A program made the position numbers and the translations under genes. The notes beneath the pieces were generated by a model. That model was given only the letters and a program-made list of their open reading frames with translations. It was not told the DNA's origin and ran no database searches. From Acanthacorydalis orientalis (taxonomy: Eukaryota > Arthropoda > Insecta > Megaloptera > Corydalidae): DNA of 64,000 nucleotides. Numbering within the stretch: the first letter of the stretch is position 1; each line of letters opens with the position of its first letter. Below, one piece after another: positions 33,961 to 45,485 of this stretch. The DNA lies in assembly GCA_034766995.1 (NCBI GenBank), contig CM068322.1:2823089-2887088 (forward strand). Direction: 5' to 3'.

Positions 33961-34955
33961 ACCCAAAGGAACAAATACCACAAATAAACGGAATCACGGA
34001 AATAAAAATATGCAAATATAATTGTAAAACAATGTCCAAGTGACTACATGAATAATGGATCAATACTTTTGTTCTGCCGACAGTGTAGGATAAAGACACA
34101 AAATTTTATGTTTTATTAAAATTTACAAATGATCTTTTAGATAAGTTTAATTTTATATCTGCACTTAGTTCAATCAAATAGTCCCTTACTTAAGCATAAT
34201 ATCTCTGTAAATAATGTTCTACGTGCACGTATTTTATATAAAATTATTCAAATATAAATTTCTTCAATACAATATTAAAAGTAATAATTAATTATTGATT
34301 GATCATTATGTTATTTTAAATAAAAAAAATCAAAGTGTATATTTGTTACCTTTCCCACGTAGTTTGATAAAAAGAATATTAATTTGATATAAATATCAGA
34401 CAATTTAATATTTTTCACGTATACTATTCAGTTTAGATTTTACAGTAGTTAAATTAATATGTTTATTCCGTTAAGTTTCAGTACATTATATGTTTTAATA
34501 CTCTCAGTTATTAAGAAAAGTTAGCTTAATACAAAATTTAAATATTTATAGTCTTTCCGTTATTAAATAGTTAATCTTAATTCATAAAGTTCCATCATAT
34601 TTGTGCAAACTATATTCACAATTAAGTGCCTACTGCCGGTGGTGTACATGAAGCTCAACATGTTGAATTAATTTAACTGTGCACATTATCTTGAATTTAT
34701 TTGTTTTCAATATTCATAATTTTAATTTCTCTCTCTTTATATATATATATATATATTACATCGAAGACAATAATTCCAAACAGACAAATACAAGTCTAAC
34801 TTAGTAGTAAAGTTTATTATGACAATACAATTTAACGATAAGTTATAACTCACCTGATCAAGTACTAACAGCTCACATTCGTAGTCTATTGTGATTACTT
34901 CTTATTGAAATTGGTAGACTTTGAAATAAACCTAAACTTTACAATTTACTATAAA

Positions 34956-34993
<38 letters not shown>

Positions 34994-35024
34994 CAATATA
35001 TATGTATATATATATGTATGTATG
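33961..35024. other. AT-rich DNA with TA tracts
   Basis: (TA)n at 34739-34758 and 34962-35018. Nothing coding. Confidence 0.5.
34962..35018. repeat. interrupted (TA)n microsatellite
   Basis: TA repeats with AATCAATA and ATGTAT breaks; it lies just left of the element at 35027. Confidence 0.9.
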
Positions 35025-35026
35025 TA

Positions 35027-35869
35027 CAGAACTATCCAATAAGAACCCAATTTTTTAATTTGAAATAAGCCCAGAATTTGCACTGAAATTGGAAGTTTCT
35101 TTATTATTAATAGTATTTGGAAGTATGCTATTTATAAATGAAGAATACAAGTGACCATTCTTTTGTTAAAATTTTTTACAAATGACCATTCTTTTGTTAA
35201 AATTTTTAATAAAATCCCTATATAACTGATGCTTTATCTCATCAATTACTCTTCGGATTTTATCTTCTAGGTTGTAAATTGTTTTAAGATTATTGGCGTA
35301 CACCTGCCTTTTAATTTAATCCAAGAGAATAAAGTCCAACGGTATTAAATCGTCGGATTTCGGTGGCCAATTAATGTTTCCATTTGTAGAAATAACGCGT
35401 CCGGGAAATTTTGTCCTCAATAAATCAATTGTTTCATCAGCTGTGTTGCACTCTCATGCTGGAACAACATGTTCTTCTGATCAGTATCAACCAATTATAT
35501 GCACAAAACATTGGTTATCATATTTCAGTATCTTTCTTCATCCACAGTAATCGCTTTACCAGCCTAATTCTCAAAAAAGTAATGACCAATGACGCCACCG
35601 AACCAACAAATACGTGTTAGTGTTTCTTTTTTTTGACCAGTCTCTTCAATTTTGCTCACTAATCGAAGAATTATTGGTTCAGATGAATGAATATGTCGAG
35701 AATATATATATAATTCTATTATTTCAATGCGTTATTTTGTTGTATACCAAGCTATAACTAAAAATAAAAATTCCAAAACTTAACAAATGTTAAAAAAATA
35801 CATCTGTCAGTTTGACATTTGTGAAATGTAACCCCTTAAAATAATGGGTCCCTATTGAAAACCCCTTTG
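35027..35869 (-). mobile_element. Tc1/mariner-superfamily element (family C), 843 bp, minus strand
   Basis: High end on the minus strand: CAAAGGGGTTTTCAATAGGG then ACCCATTATTTTAAG. Low end: CAGAACTATCCAATAAGAAC then CCAATTTTTTAATTT. TA flanks both (35025-35026, 35870-35871). The element encodes a DDE transposase lacking the segment between the helix-turn-helix region and the first catalytic block, so it is an internal-deletion derivative. Confidence 0.88.
35110..35760 (-). pseudogene. family C transposase pseudogene
   Basis: Minus strand, 5' to 3': IILRLVSKIEETGQKKE near 35675 (N-terminal helix-turn-helix end), joined directly to WFGGVIGHYFFE-type sequence near 35590. KAITVDEERYRNMITNV lies near 35530 and a degraded FQHESATQ block near 35460. 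PGRVISTNGNINWPPKSDDL lies near 35385, followed by IPLDFILL near 35340 and VYANNLKTIYNLEDKI and RRVIDEIKHQLYRDF near 35270. Near 35149-35210 a 31-base unit is duplicated in tandem. Stops and frameshifts are present. Confidence 0.85.
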
Positions 35870-35871
35870 TA

Positions 35872-36736
35872 TTAACATTATAATTCAAAAAAGGTAAGCT
35901 GTTCTCTAAACTGCATGATGGATTATCAAGTGATTTTAATTAATAATTTTTAGAAACTATTTTTTGTACATTTTGAGTATAAAATACAGGTTTGTTATCA
36001 TTTTAAAGAAATTAGGCTTGTATTTATGAACGAAAAAATAAATTCTTCCATCTAGAAAATTTAACCTAAAATATTTTTTGTCATACCTAAGTTTCTTCTG
36101 AGTATTTTGAATTTAGCATATATTTATAGTATTCTGCAACAAATATTGCAGAATTTATTTCATTAATAACATTCACCTACTTTATCATTGTTCGGAATTC
36201 TATTCTATCTTCTAATTCATATTTCTAGTTACTATTTTAGTTTTTATATTATTTAGTTACACTGTTGAATATAAACTTCAAACACAGACAAATTTTGTTA
36301 ACTTTAATTTTCCATATGGCTAAAAATATTTATGAAATTTTCAGGTAAACTAAGAGGATATAAAACAGATATTTGGATCAAAACAACAATTGATTCAGAA
36401 GAGTCAGTAATCGTAAATATATTTCATAATAGTGTTTGAGTTGAATGATAATGATATCATATAATCCAAAAAAGTATCAAATATATAAAGATAATTGAAA
36501 CAAGTTAAAAAAAATTATAATCTCAATGTCCACTAATAGCCCTATGACACAACTCGCGGGAAATTTGTATTTCCGTGGCGCTTGTTTAGTGTTAAATATA
36601 AAATATTAAATATAGTATATTTAAATTTATTTCAACATTTTACCAACAATTTTTGTCAGTTAATAAGTAATCATGTTGTTACTCAGTTAATATATTGAAA
36701 TTTCGAAATAGAAAATCAGTGTTATATATACATATG

Positions 36737-36786
<50 letters not shown>

Positions 36787-36997
36787 ATAGTATATTTATA
36801 CAGCAATTAGAAGAACTGAACACGAATTAATGATTTTCATAAATTTAAGAAAAATACTACAATTGGCATATAAAAAATATATTTCTCTTAACAGGCAAGC
36901 AAACAGAAAATGAAACTTACAAACCAGTTTCAAAAATAATAAAACGAATTATAGATTAATACATTTTTGTTTCGTTGAACTCGGATATGCTCTAGAT
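35872..36997. other. AT-rich DNA with one compound TA tract
   Basis: See 36724. No gene is supported. Confidence 0.5.
36724..36783. repeat. compound (TA)n/(TATG)n microsatellite
   Basis: Starts ATATACATATGTATATG and becomes pure TA for about 35 bases. Confidence 0.93.
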
Positions 36998-39510
36998 CAG
37001 GGATGGTGAACCTATGACACCCGAGCAAAGTTCGAATTGTGTTTGAAAAATGTATTTTAGTCGAGTTTTTGTTTGCTCAATGAATGGAGCAAACAATAAG
37101 TCGTTCAACTAAATGAACTAGTGAACTACTTCAATGAATTCGTTCATTTTACTGAACGACCGAAAAAAGATTCGTTCATCTTAGTGAACTACTTTTTCCC
37201 ATCTCTAGTACGATACGTACACGCGGCGCGCGTCCCATATGTCTCATGGACGCCAGTCACTTTTGATATGAGCAAGCAAGAAGGAGAAAAATTTTGACCA
37301 AACGTGAGGTAGAAGGGGTATCTTGTTGTGACTTGCATTGTTGATGTGCCCGAACAGATAACGCGATGGACTTTAAATAATTTTTTTTCGATATATCTTT
37401 ATAAAAATGTTTGTGAATAAAAACAAAAATTGAATATTAAACCAAGAGGAAGTGGACGATTGTATCAGGAAGAATAGTTTTGTGAATTCGTGTTACTGAA
37501 AAAAATAAAGGTGCATTTTATCTTATTTGTAATGCAAGTATCGTGACACGTACATTCAATATAAGACATCATTTTCAAACGAAACAATCTACCGTTATTA
37601 TCAGAAGAAGAAAAAAGTGAAAATTTCACACAAAAACTTAAAAAATTTGAATCTCAAACTTCATCTTTTAAAGCGACTATCTGCCCAAAAAATAATATAA
37701 AAGCTGTCTCTTTTACTTATCATTTTACATTACACGGCATAAAAAATCACTCTTTAGTGAAGACTTCTTGAAGGAATCTTTCAAAGCTGGCATCGACTTT
37801 CTATTTTAGGATTTTAGTAATAAATATTTGATCATTAAGCGTCTTCAAGAATTACCAATGAGCAGAATTACTGTCAAAGAATAAGTTTCGATGTTAAATA
37901 ATGACATTTCAAAACAGTAGCTTATATTAGACTTACAATGTGTAAAAATGTTTTTCATTTACCTAGATAAGAGTACCGATATCATAGAACATGTGCTGTT
38001 AGCAGTTTTAATAGACATCCATGTGGAAATATTATGATGGAAGAGTTAATAAAATTGATGATATTGACTCGAAAAACTATTTGATTAAATATTATGAAAG
38101 AAGTTAAAATAACTTGTTGAAATGAAGATTGACGTTATGGTGATCATATTCGTGATAACTGATGGAGCTGCTCCAAGTATGACTAGAATACATACTGATT
38201 TTGTAAAAGTTTTGGAGAATGAAATAAAGCGGCCTTTGGCACAATTCCACTGTCTTATATACGAAGAATCCCTTTGTGCGACAAAATAATTAAAGAATCT
38301 CGAAATTGTGCTGACTGTTGTGTAAAAATTTGTAAATTTCATATCTGCTCGAGCTCTTAATAAACAAGAATGTTCGCAATTATTAGATGACATTAATTCT
38401 CAATACTCTGGATTATTTATGTATAATAACGTTCGACGGATGAGTCGTGGTCAAATTTTGATGCTTTTCTTCAGTCTTCTTGGTGAAATAAAATCATTTT
38501 TAGAATAAAACGAGGAAAATTATGAAAAACTTCAAAATTTGAATTTGTTGAACGATTTGAGTTTTTTTCTGATTTTACACAACATTTCAAAACACCAAAT
38601 AAGACAGTTCAGTGTTGTGGTCAATAATTTCAACTCTACATGATATCAGAGCATGTAGAGTGAAACTTGACATATTTGCAAATGATTTCAATAGTTATTA
38701 ATTAAAATATTTTCCATCTTTAAAGGAGCATTTATTAACATTGTATAATTTTAAAAACGGCAAAGAAATTATATCTGAATTTAATAAAAAGTATTCCACA
38801 ATAATTTAAAACACGAAAAAATACTTCTCGAAAGATTTTTGTATCTTTATCAAATAGTCAACACCTTGCAGTTTTTAATTTTGATGCATCACATAAAGTA
38901 TGAATATCTCCAATTATCATTACTCAATTGGATCGGATTAAAATATTTGTAAATGGTGTTAGAAGAATTTCAAAACAGTTTCGTTTGGAAAAATAAATGT
39001 TTGCATCTAAATTTGAATATAGAAACCATTTTTCGAAATGTTGAAATGTGTGGTGACGTGACATTATTGGAGAATGTTATTTGAAGTGAATGGAACTCGG
39101 TTCCCGGCACATTTCAGTCAATGAAAAAAATAGCAACTGCTATTATGACAATGTTTGGGTCAATATATATTTCCGAGCAATTATTTTCGTCGATGTATTT
39201 CATCAAATCGAACGTGTGAAATCGCCTTAATCAAGGTTTGACTGCAGTATGTGAATGATTAAAAGTCTAACTATAAACCATAAATTGGTAAATTGGCTTC
39301 ATACAAACAATCAAAAAAATCTCACTGAGTTGTATATTTAAAAAACATATGGTACCTAATCTTTTTGGTATATTAACAATGAATATTATTGTGTAAGAAC
39401 ACATTTTCCTTTTTTATTAGAATTTTCGTATTATTTACCTCTCATACGAAATTTTTGTTAAGAATTGGGCATATTCTTTGAGACTTGAAAAAATAGGTTC
39501 ACCATCCTTA
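36998..39510 (+). mobile_element. hAT element, 2513 bp, degenerate
   Basis: Left end CAGGGATGGTGAACCTAT; right end on the minus strand TAAGGATGGTGAACCTAT. The flanks carry an 8-bp target duplication with one mismatch: CTCTAGAT at 36990-36997 and CTCTTGAT at 39511-39518. Eight bases is the hAT hallmark. The region just inside the left end has CpG-rich and GAACGAATC-like repeats (37090-37260), perhaps the element's promoter. Size and ends fit a complete element with a broken gene. Confidence 0.95.
37410..39270 (+). pseudogene. hAT transposase pseudogene, BED/ZBED-like type
   Basis: N-terminal remnants of a BED zinc finger (LICNASIVTRTFNIRHHFQT near 37535; its first Cys is lost). FIYLDKSTDI near 37955 contains the first catalytic Asp in the (D)ESTD context. 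A VITDGAPSMTRIHTDF block near 38157 has the second Asp. AQFHCLIYEESLC near 38240 is followed by FISARALNKQECS near 38340, where the catalytic Glu region should lie. LLDDINSQYSGLFMYNNVR and RMSRGQIL follow near 38430, then LGEIKSFLE. The C-terminal dimerisation segment (LFSSMYFIKSNV near 39190) is recognisable. Roughly 600 codons with many stops, at least 15 visible; inactive. A minus-strand frame at 38085-38393 is only a shadow. Confidence 0.92.
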
Positions 39511-39518
39511 CTCTTGAT

Positions 39519-40857
39519 AAACTAAAAGCTAGCTAAGAGCAAATAAAAAATGTGTTTTTAATTTCACTTGAATTTTTAACACAAACGGTCCTGTTTTATA
39601 AAATATAAAGCGTCGTTTATCTATGTAGTTTTCTCTTTTAACTTTTTACAATTACTGAGCTATAGAAAATAATATGTTTCCCTGTTGCAAACTCTATTTT
39701 GAAAAATAAACATTGCGAGGCGATATACTACTAAATAAAATCACCTGTAAAAATGTAAAATAAACACGGTTGCAATGTCGCTGTTTTATGTAGTAATAAG
39801 ACAAAATTACTATTTACTTTAGAGAAAACCGTATTAATATTATGTGAACAGACAAGTGAATCATTGCTAACAATAAATATGTTAAAAACTAGCAAGTATA
39901 AGAGTAAAAAGTAATAATATTAATTAAAGAATACAATTTTTTTAAGAGTCAAATTATAAAAATCATTATTTTCTAAAAAAATATTAGTAAAACTGATTAA
40001 ATTTGTTTAAAATTACAAAATGTGGTCAGTAAATTATTCTAAAACATAAAATGTTAATTAAATAATAATAACTATCTATGTATCAGATAGTAGTAACAGT
40101 TAAAAAACGAAATACGAGTAAATGTTTAAGTTCATAACATGTAGTATTAAATGTTAAACATGGAGAAAAACTACTTATTTGAGGATATAAACCGATGCCT
40201 GGTCTAAGAGCCTTATACTATATTGAAGGAAGAATAGATAGACATTAAGAAATAAACTCAAATATATTTGTACGAAAAAATTGTTATGCGTTAATAGCAG
40301 AATATTAGTTTATATTGTAACAAGATTTGAACCTTTAATACATGACAATAAGTGTTCATTAATAAATTGCAAATAATTCATTTGAGTTTGAGAATAGTCA
40401 TTTCAAAAATCGAATATTAATGTCATTAAAAATGTATGAATACATTTAATAAAGAATGTGTATTATATATCATATATTCCATTGGCTCTCATCAGGAAAT
40501 TCTGTACGAGAGAACAGTAATAATAGAAAAACTCAGGATTATTGTGAACATCTAGTAGAAAGTACGCACTAAAAAAATAATCCTGTTTTAAAACAAAAAG
40601 TTTACTGTAGAAAATGTTATCATTATTTAATACTTTTTTCAGTTATAAAAACTACTTCTGCAAGAAATTGCACATAATAAATGATAAATTCGCAAATGAA
40701 AGATGGAACATTCTTTCCTTTTTTAGTTCTTTCATTATCTACCGTGAAGCATAATATTTTCCTATTGTTTCTAAAGGGTTGGTATTATTTTTATTATTAT
40801 AACGATTAGTATTACTTCGTTAAAATTTTCAAATAAGTGTTGAATTTCGTTCTTCAG

Positions 40858-40861
<4 letters not shown>
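39519..40861. other. AT-rich DNA with no recognisable gene
   Basis: Nothing supported in about 1.3 kb. Confidence 0.55.
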
Positions 40862-40917
<56 letters not shown>

Positions 40918-40933
40918 TGTGTGTGTGTGTGTA
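40862..40933. repeat. (TA)n followed by (TG)n microsatellite
   Basis: About 26 TA units, TTGG, then eight TG units. Confidence 0.95.
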
Positions 40934-41119
40934 TGTTACATTGAATAAAATGCATTTCTCGGTTTTACTTCTACATAATTGTCGTAAAGTATTGTTCTTA
41001 TTCAAATAAGAGATAACAATAACGTGTTTGTTACTCATCTCTCTTAATTGTATGTTTTGTTTAACGTTTACATACATCACAATGTAATATAACATAGGAA
41101 ACCGTTCATTTCTACGCTT

Positions 41120-41556
41120 AGATAACATGTATCATACTGGAAAAGTTCTTAGCGCTTTGCGTTGACTTAATAACTGTATAAATCTTGCCGCATCGTTGCA
41201 AATATAAAGCGATATTCGTTTCTCAATTATTTTAACTGAAGCCATTTATGAAGTACTCGCGTCTAGACTCAGCATCCACTGCAGAAAGCTCGTAATGTAC
41301 AACAAACATAAAACGTACGAGCGTTACGTACTGACAGAGCGTACGGTGGAGAGCCACTATAATGTTGCACACAGAGATCGTATAATGTTTCTTTGTCGAC
41401 GAATATTGAAGAAGTTTCAGTCCGTACCGCACTCCTCATCGGCAGCCGAGAGTAAACAAATCTCAGCGTAAATCTCATTAAATTTCATCAAGCTTTGTCG
41501 GTGCCGCGTGGCTGGGTGTCTACGCCATGATGAAGAGCTTTAAAATAGAAATCTGG
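41120..41556 (+). CDS. candidate first exon of a host gene (5' UTR plus 10 codons)
   Basis: A mid-GC, CpG-containing island (GTACTCGCGTCTAG, CGTACGAGCG, CGGCAGCCGAG, GGTGCCGCGTGGC) in otherwise AT-rich DNA. ATG codons at 41527 and 41530 open MMKSFKIEIW. Directly after the tenth codon, TCTGG is followed by GTAAGTAG, a near-consensus splice donor at 41557. This looks like a promoter, leader and short first coding exon, with the rest outside the window or past a long intron. The first 30 bases (GGAAAAGTTCTTAGCGCTTT near 41139) resemble a family A mariner end, so the island could partly derive from a transposon. Confidence 0.33.
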
Positions 41557-44500
41557 GTAAGTAGTGTGCAGTGTGTAATAACTTTTCATGCGGTGAAACA
41601 TTCAAATGTTACGCGGTATGTATAGTACATTTTCTATCTGTGCCGTGAACGAGGTTAATTCTATAGAAATATTCATAATAGTTTCGTTTTTAATGTCAAC
41701 TACCAACATATTTCCCCTTTTTGCCATGCATTCATTCGTATGTTTATTCTTCTGGACATGTCCAGTGTCTTTCTTAATTAAAAAGTTATAATTTCATTAT
41801 AAATTTATAATATCTTTCAAATGATTTATTACATACTATTAATTTACGATATTTATTTAATACAACCACAATTTGAAATACTATTATAAATAAAAACTTT
41901 AAATTAGATAAATTAATATTCAAAATAAGTATTTCATAAAATTGAACCAAAACAGAATGCTTTGTAACGAATCTTAATTAAAATGGAATAAAATTTCAAA
42001 ATATTCAGATTATACCAATCCTTGTTTCGATTGAAATACTTTCATACTCAGAATACAAGCATAGAAAAAAAAACGAAATATTTAAATTTATTATTTATAG
42101 CTATTTTATTTTTTTTTATTATTCCAGGGTTTTTTAATTTTTACTTCATGACACTTCTTTTTTGATACAAATAAAAAAATATTTTGTACTTAATTTTTTT
42201 TTAAATTTCATATTACAGTAAAATCAATATTTTTTATTATTTAAACTAAAAAACTTTGTGATGATTCGAATTATGATTTGTTAAAAAGGTATTAGTCCCG
42301 TTAAGTTTTTTTAAAACTAAAAACAAAGTGTTTAAATATACATATGATAAAGGATTGATCATAAAATTTAATTTGTAAAATAAATTGTTTACAAGATATT
42401 TATTCTCTCGTCCTACAAACCAAAAAGAATATAACAAAATCTTTAGATATTCAATATTATCTAAGTAATATTCTATGTTCATTAATTTTTCTAAAAGAGT
42501 TTAAAATAATTTGTGTTATACAAAAATGATACACAGATTAAAAAAATTCATTACGGACCTTATCTAGAAGACATTCATTTTTCCACTCAATCTGGTCAAA
42601 TCAACGTTTTTATTTTTTTCTTGGCGATTTGTAATAAAGTTGTTCGCACAATAATCAATAAAAACATTATTAAAAAATAAATGTATGATGGTAATACATT
42701 TTTAACTACAAAAAAATTATAACGGCATTTTTCTTTTATCACATAAACAGTTAATGTATACAAATTAAAATTTGTTTTCATGCGAGCTAAAACTAAGCTT
42801 AGTTGATCGTGATGACTGAAGGTACTTAATTTCTCTTTTAAAAAATATGTATAAACATTTTTTCATCTACTCTTCGTATATGTATAAACCATCTTGATAT
42901 TCCTGACATATATTTTCACTTATATTCAATTATTGTATGTACACAGAACTATAATATTATTACTATTATTCTTACTGATAGTATTAGTATGACCACTTGT
43001 CAGTACTGACAATAATATGACCATGGTTCAGTATCTGAATGTAGCTTAATCAATTTTAATTTGTAATATGTCAGCAGCCAAGATACAAATAAACTATTAA
43101 TTAATTGTTTCATGAATAAATTTCTGTATTAACTTCAATGTTAATTTTGAAGTTTCTTAAAGTTTGATTAAATCACTTAACTAAACATTACAGGTATAAA
43201 ATTTTCACACATCTAATTTACTATTGTCCAACTATTCCTCAATTTTAGAATAACTGTAAAAACTAATGAAGCATTCCTAATTTCTATATTAAAAAATAAG
43301 AATATATTAAAAAAATTCTATAGATTTGAAACAGTTCACTGAGTAAAATGTCGTAGTTTGAATCGATTTCAACAATGTTTACTGAATAGAGATAATTTGT
43401 TACTACTATGACATCATTATTGATAAAAAGTATGATAAATATTCAAATGAAGAAGGCATAGAAACAATAAGTTTATAGAGTTGTGAACTGAAAAGGTCAA
43501 TTTATCAAAAGCTGTTGAAAAATGTAACTTATCAATATGCAAATAGTGAACAAAGAAATGGGATAATATCCAGACAGTGTTTGTACGGTTCAACATTCTT
43601 TTGTCACTGAAAGTTGTTATGTATTTTCAAACATAGCAATTTATGTATACACTATATACTGAATATGTTTTTCTTATTTTTATACATATATGAATATATC
43701 AATGTAAAAATCTAGATTAAATAACGTTTTATATATATATAAATATATTTTCTGATAAAAGCGTTCTATAAATTTATATATAATTTCAAAAGATAAGCAT
43801 AACAGATTACGTTATGTTCATTTATCTTATTGATGTTTTATAGTCCTATATGATTATTAAGTCCAGATATTGTATTCGAAACAGTCGAAAATAAATTATA
43901 ATCATTAGATTTTTAAGTCATTTTTTTTGTCGAATACCAGTTTTCAAGTATTTAGAGATCTACGTACGCACTGTATAGTTTATAAGAATGTCTATTTTTA
44001 GACAAGTACATTTGTATTTTAAAATCGACTTATATGTATATTTATCATTATATTTGGTTATTTAAGGGAAACAGCTAAAAAATTTTAATCTTGAGTGGAA
44101 ATTACGAATATCGCCCGAATCATATCTCTTTGCTAAACTCAGTTTTGACGGAATACGTCCGACCCATACTTTGCAACTCATTTTATTATTATATACAACA
44201 GTACACAAAATTGTAGGGTTAAAAACGCATTGTCTTACATCAGTAAATTACCAATCGATGCCTTTATCTGTTAGTGTGCGAATTATCTTCTTTTGTTTAA
44301 ACATATTAGTCTTTTTATTGGATAATTTTTTGGAACAAGTTCAACTAACTGAGAAAAAATAACATCGTTCAAAAAAGTGTCAGAGTTAACAAAATGTTTT
44401 GAGAAATATCACACATTACAAGATTATTAGTAAAATGCAATTATTGTGAAATAATATGATATTGTTATATGAAAATAAAAATATTTCTCTAATATCATCA

Positions 44501-44940
44501 AAATGATTTTTTACATCAAGAATGATGCTGCTGCTTTCAATTTAATTACCATTTGACGAGTATATTTTTTATTATTTTTTTCATCATATCATTACTTTGT
44601 AAATACACACTATCAAAAATAAAACAGAGTCCATACGTTTATAAATAAATTTAATGGAAACCGAAATATTTTAGTTTACCTTGTAAGAGATGCGCGTACA
44701 TCACTGAAGTAAAATTAAATAACTTGAGCAGGCACGCCTGCTCCAAATAAATCGTAATGCAAGAGGTTGAATAAAATAATTAACTTAAAAACAAACATTT
44801 AATTTTTACTTGAATTTAATGAATAAGTTGTTTAGTAAACATGTACAATTTAAACAAATTTCCGATTAATCTGACATTTTGAGGAAATTACAGAAAACTA
44901 TATGCAAACATATTATTAATATGAAAATGTTTTATTACGT
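41557..44940. other. AT-rich DNA; would be intron if 41527 is an exon
   Basis: No coding block is seen in 3.4 kb. A perfect 16-base palindrome TTGTCAGTACTGACAA sits at 42997-43012. Short frames such as 42246-42482 minus are low-complexity. Confidence 0.45.
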
Positions 44941-45180
44941 ATGTTTAAGCCTGTAATATAGAAACATAAAATGTACATATTGCATTGACGCTTGGCCGTC
45001 TGCGTGTCGATGAATTGCACGTAGGCCATGCAAAAAAAAGAGACTTGTGAGAATTTGTCAACACAGGGAATCGACGTGTCTCGACAGGATTTTTGGGAGA
45101 GATATGCTTAGACACCGAGCTGAACGGTCGTGCCATGAAATATTTTGAACTTTCAACACAGAATCTTTTCATTATTATTA
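44941..45180. other. higher-GC patch, unknown
   Basis: It contains TTGACGCTTGGCCGTCTGCG, GCACGTAGGCCATGC and CGTGTCTCGACAGG-type sequence. The minus strand has a 75-codon frame (45172-44945, MKRFCVESSKYF start). The plus strand has a 22-codon open stretch LTLGRLRVDELHVGHAKKRD. I recognise neither. It may be an exon or a degraded element. Confidence 0.2.
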
Positions 45181-45424
45181 AAATAAAATAGATTCAAACA
45201 ACGTATATTGTATATATATATATATTCTTTAACTTATAGGTTACTTTATTTAATAATAATACATTATGTATTTGTAATAATTTTTACAAATTATAATATA
45301 TTAAACCTTAAATCAAACTAAACAAGCGTATATGAAAAAGATAAGCATAAAAATAAACATCTCAGTCGTCTATTTCAGAGGAATACTTACAGGTATCTGA
45401 CTAGAATAGTTTAAATAATGACCT

Positions 45425-45425
45425 A

Positions 45426-45483
<58 letters not shown>
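45425..45483. repeat. (TA)n microsatellite
   Basis: About 28 TA units with an AAATA shift at the left. Confidence 0.95.
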
Positions 45484-45485
<2 letters not shown>

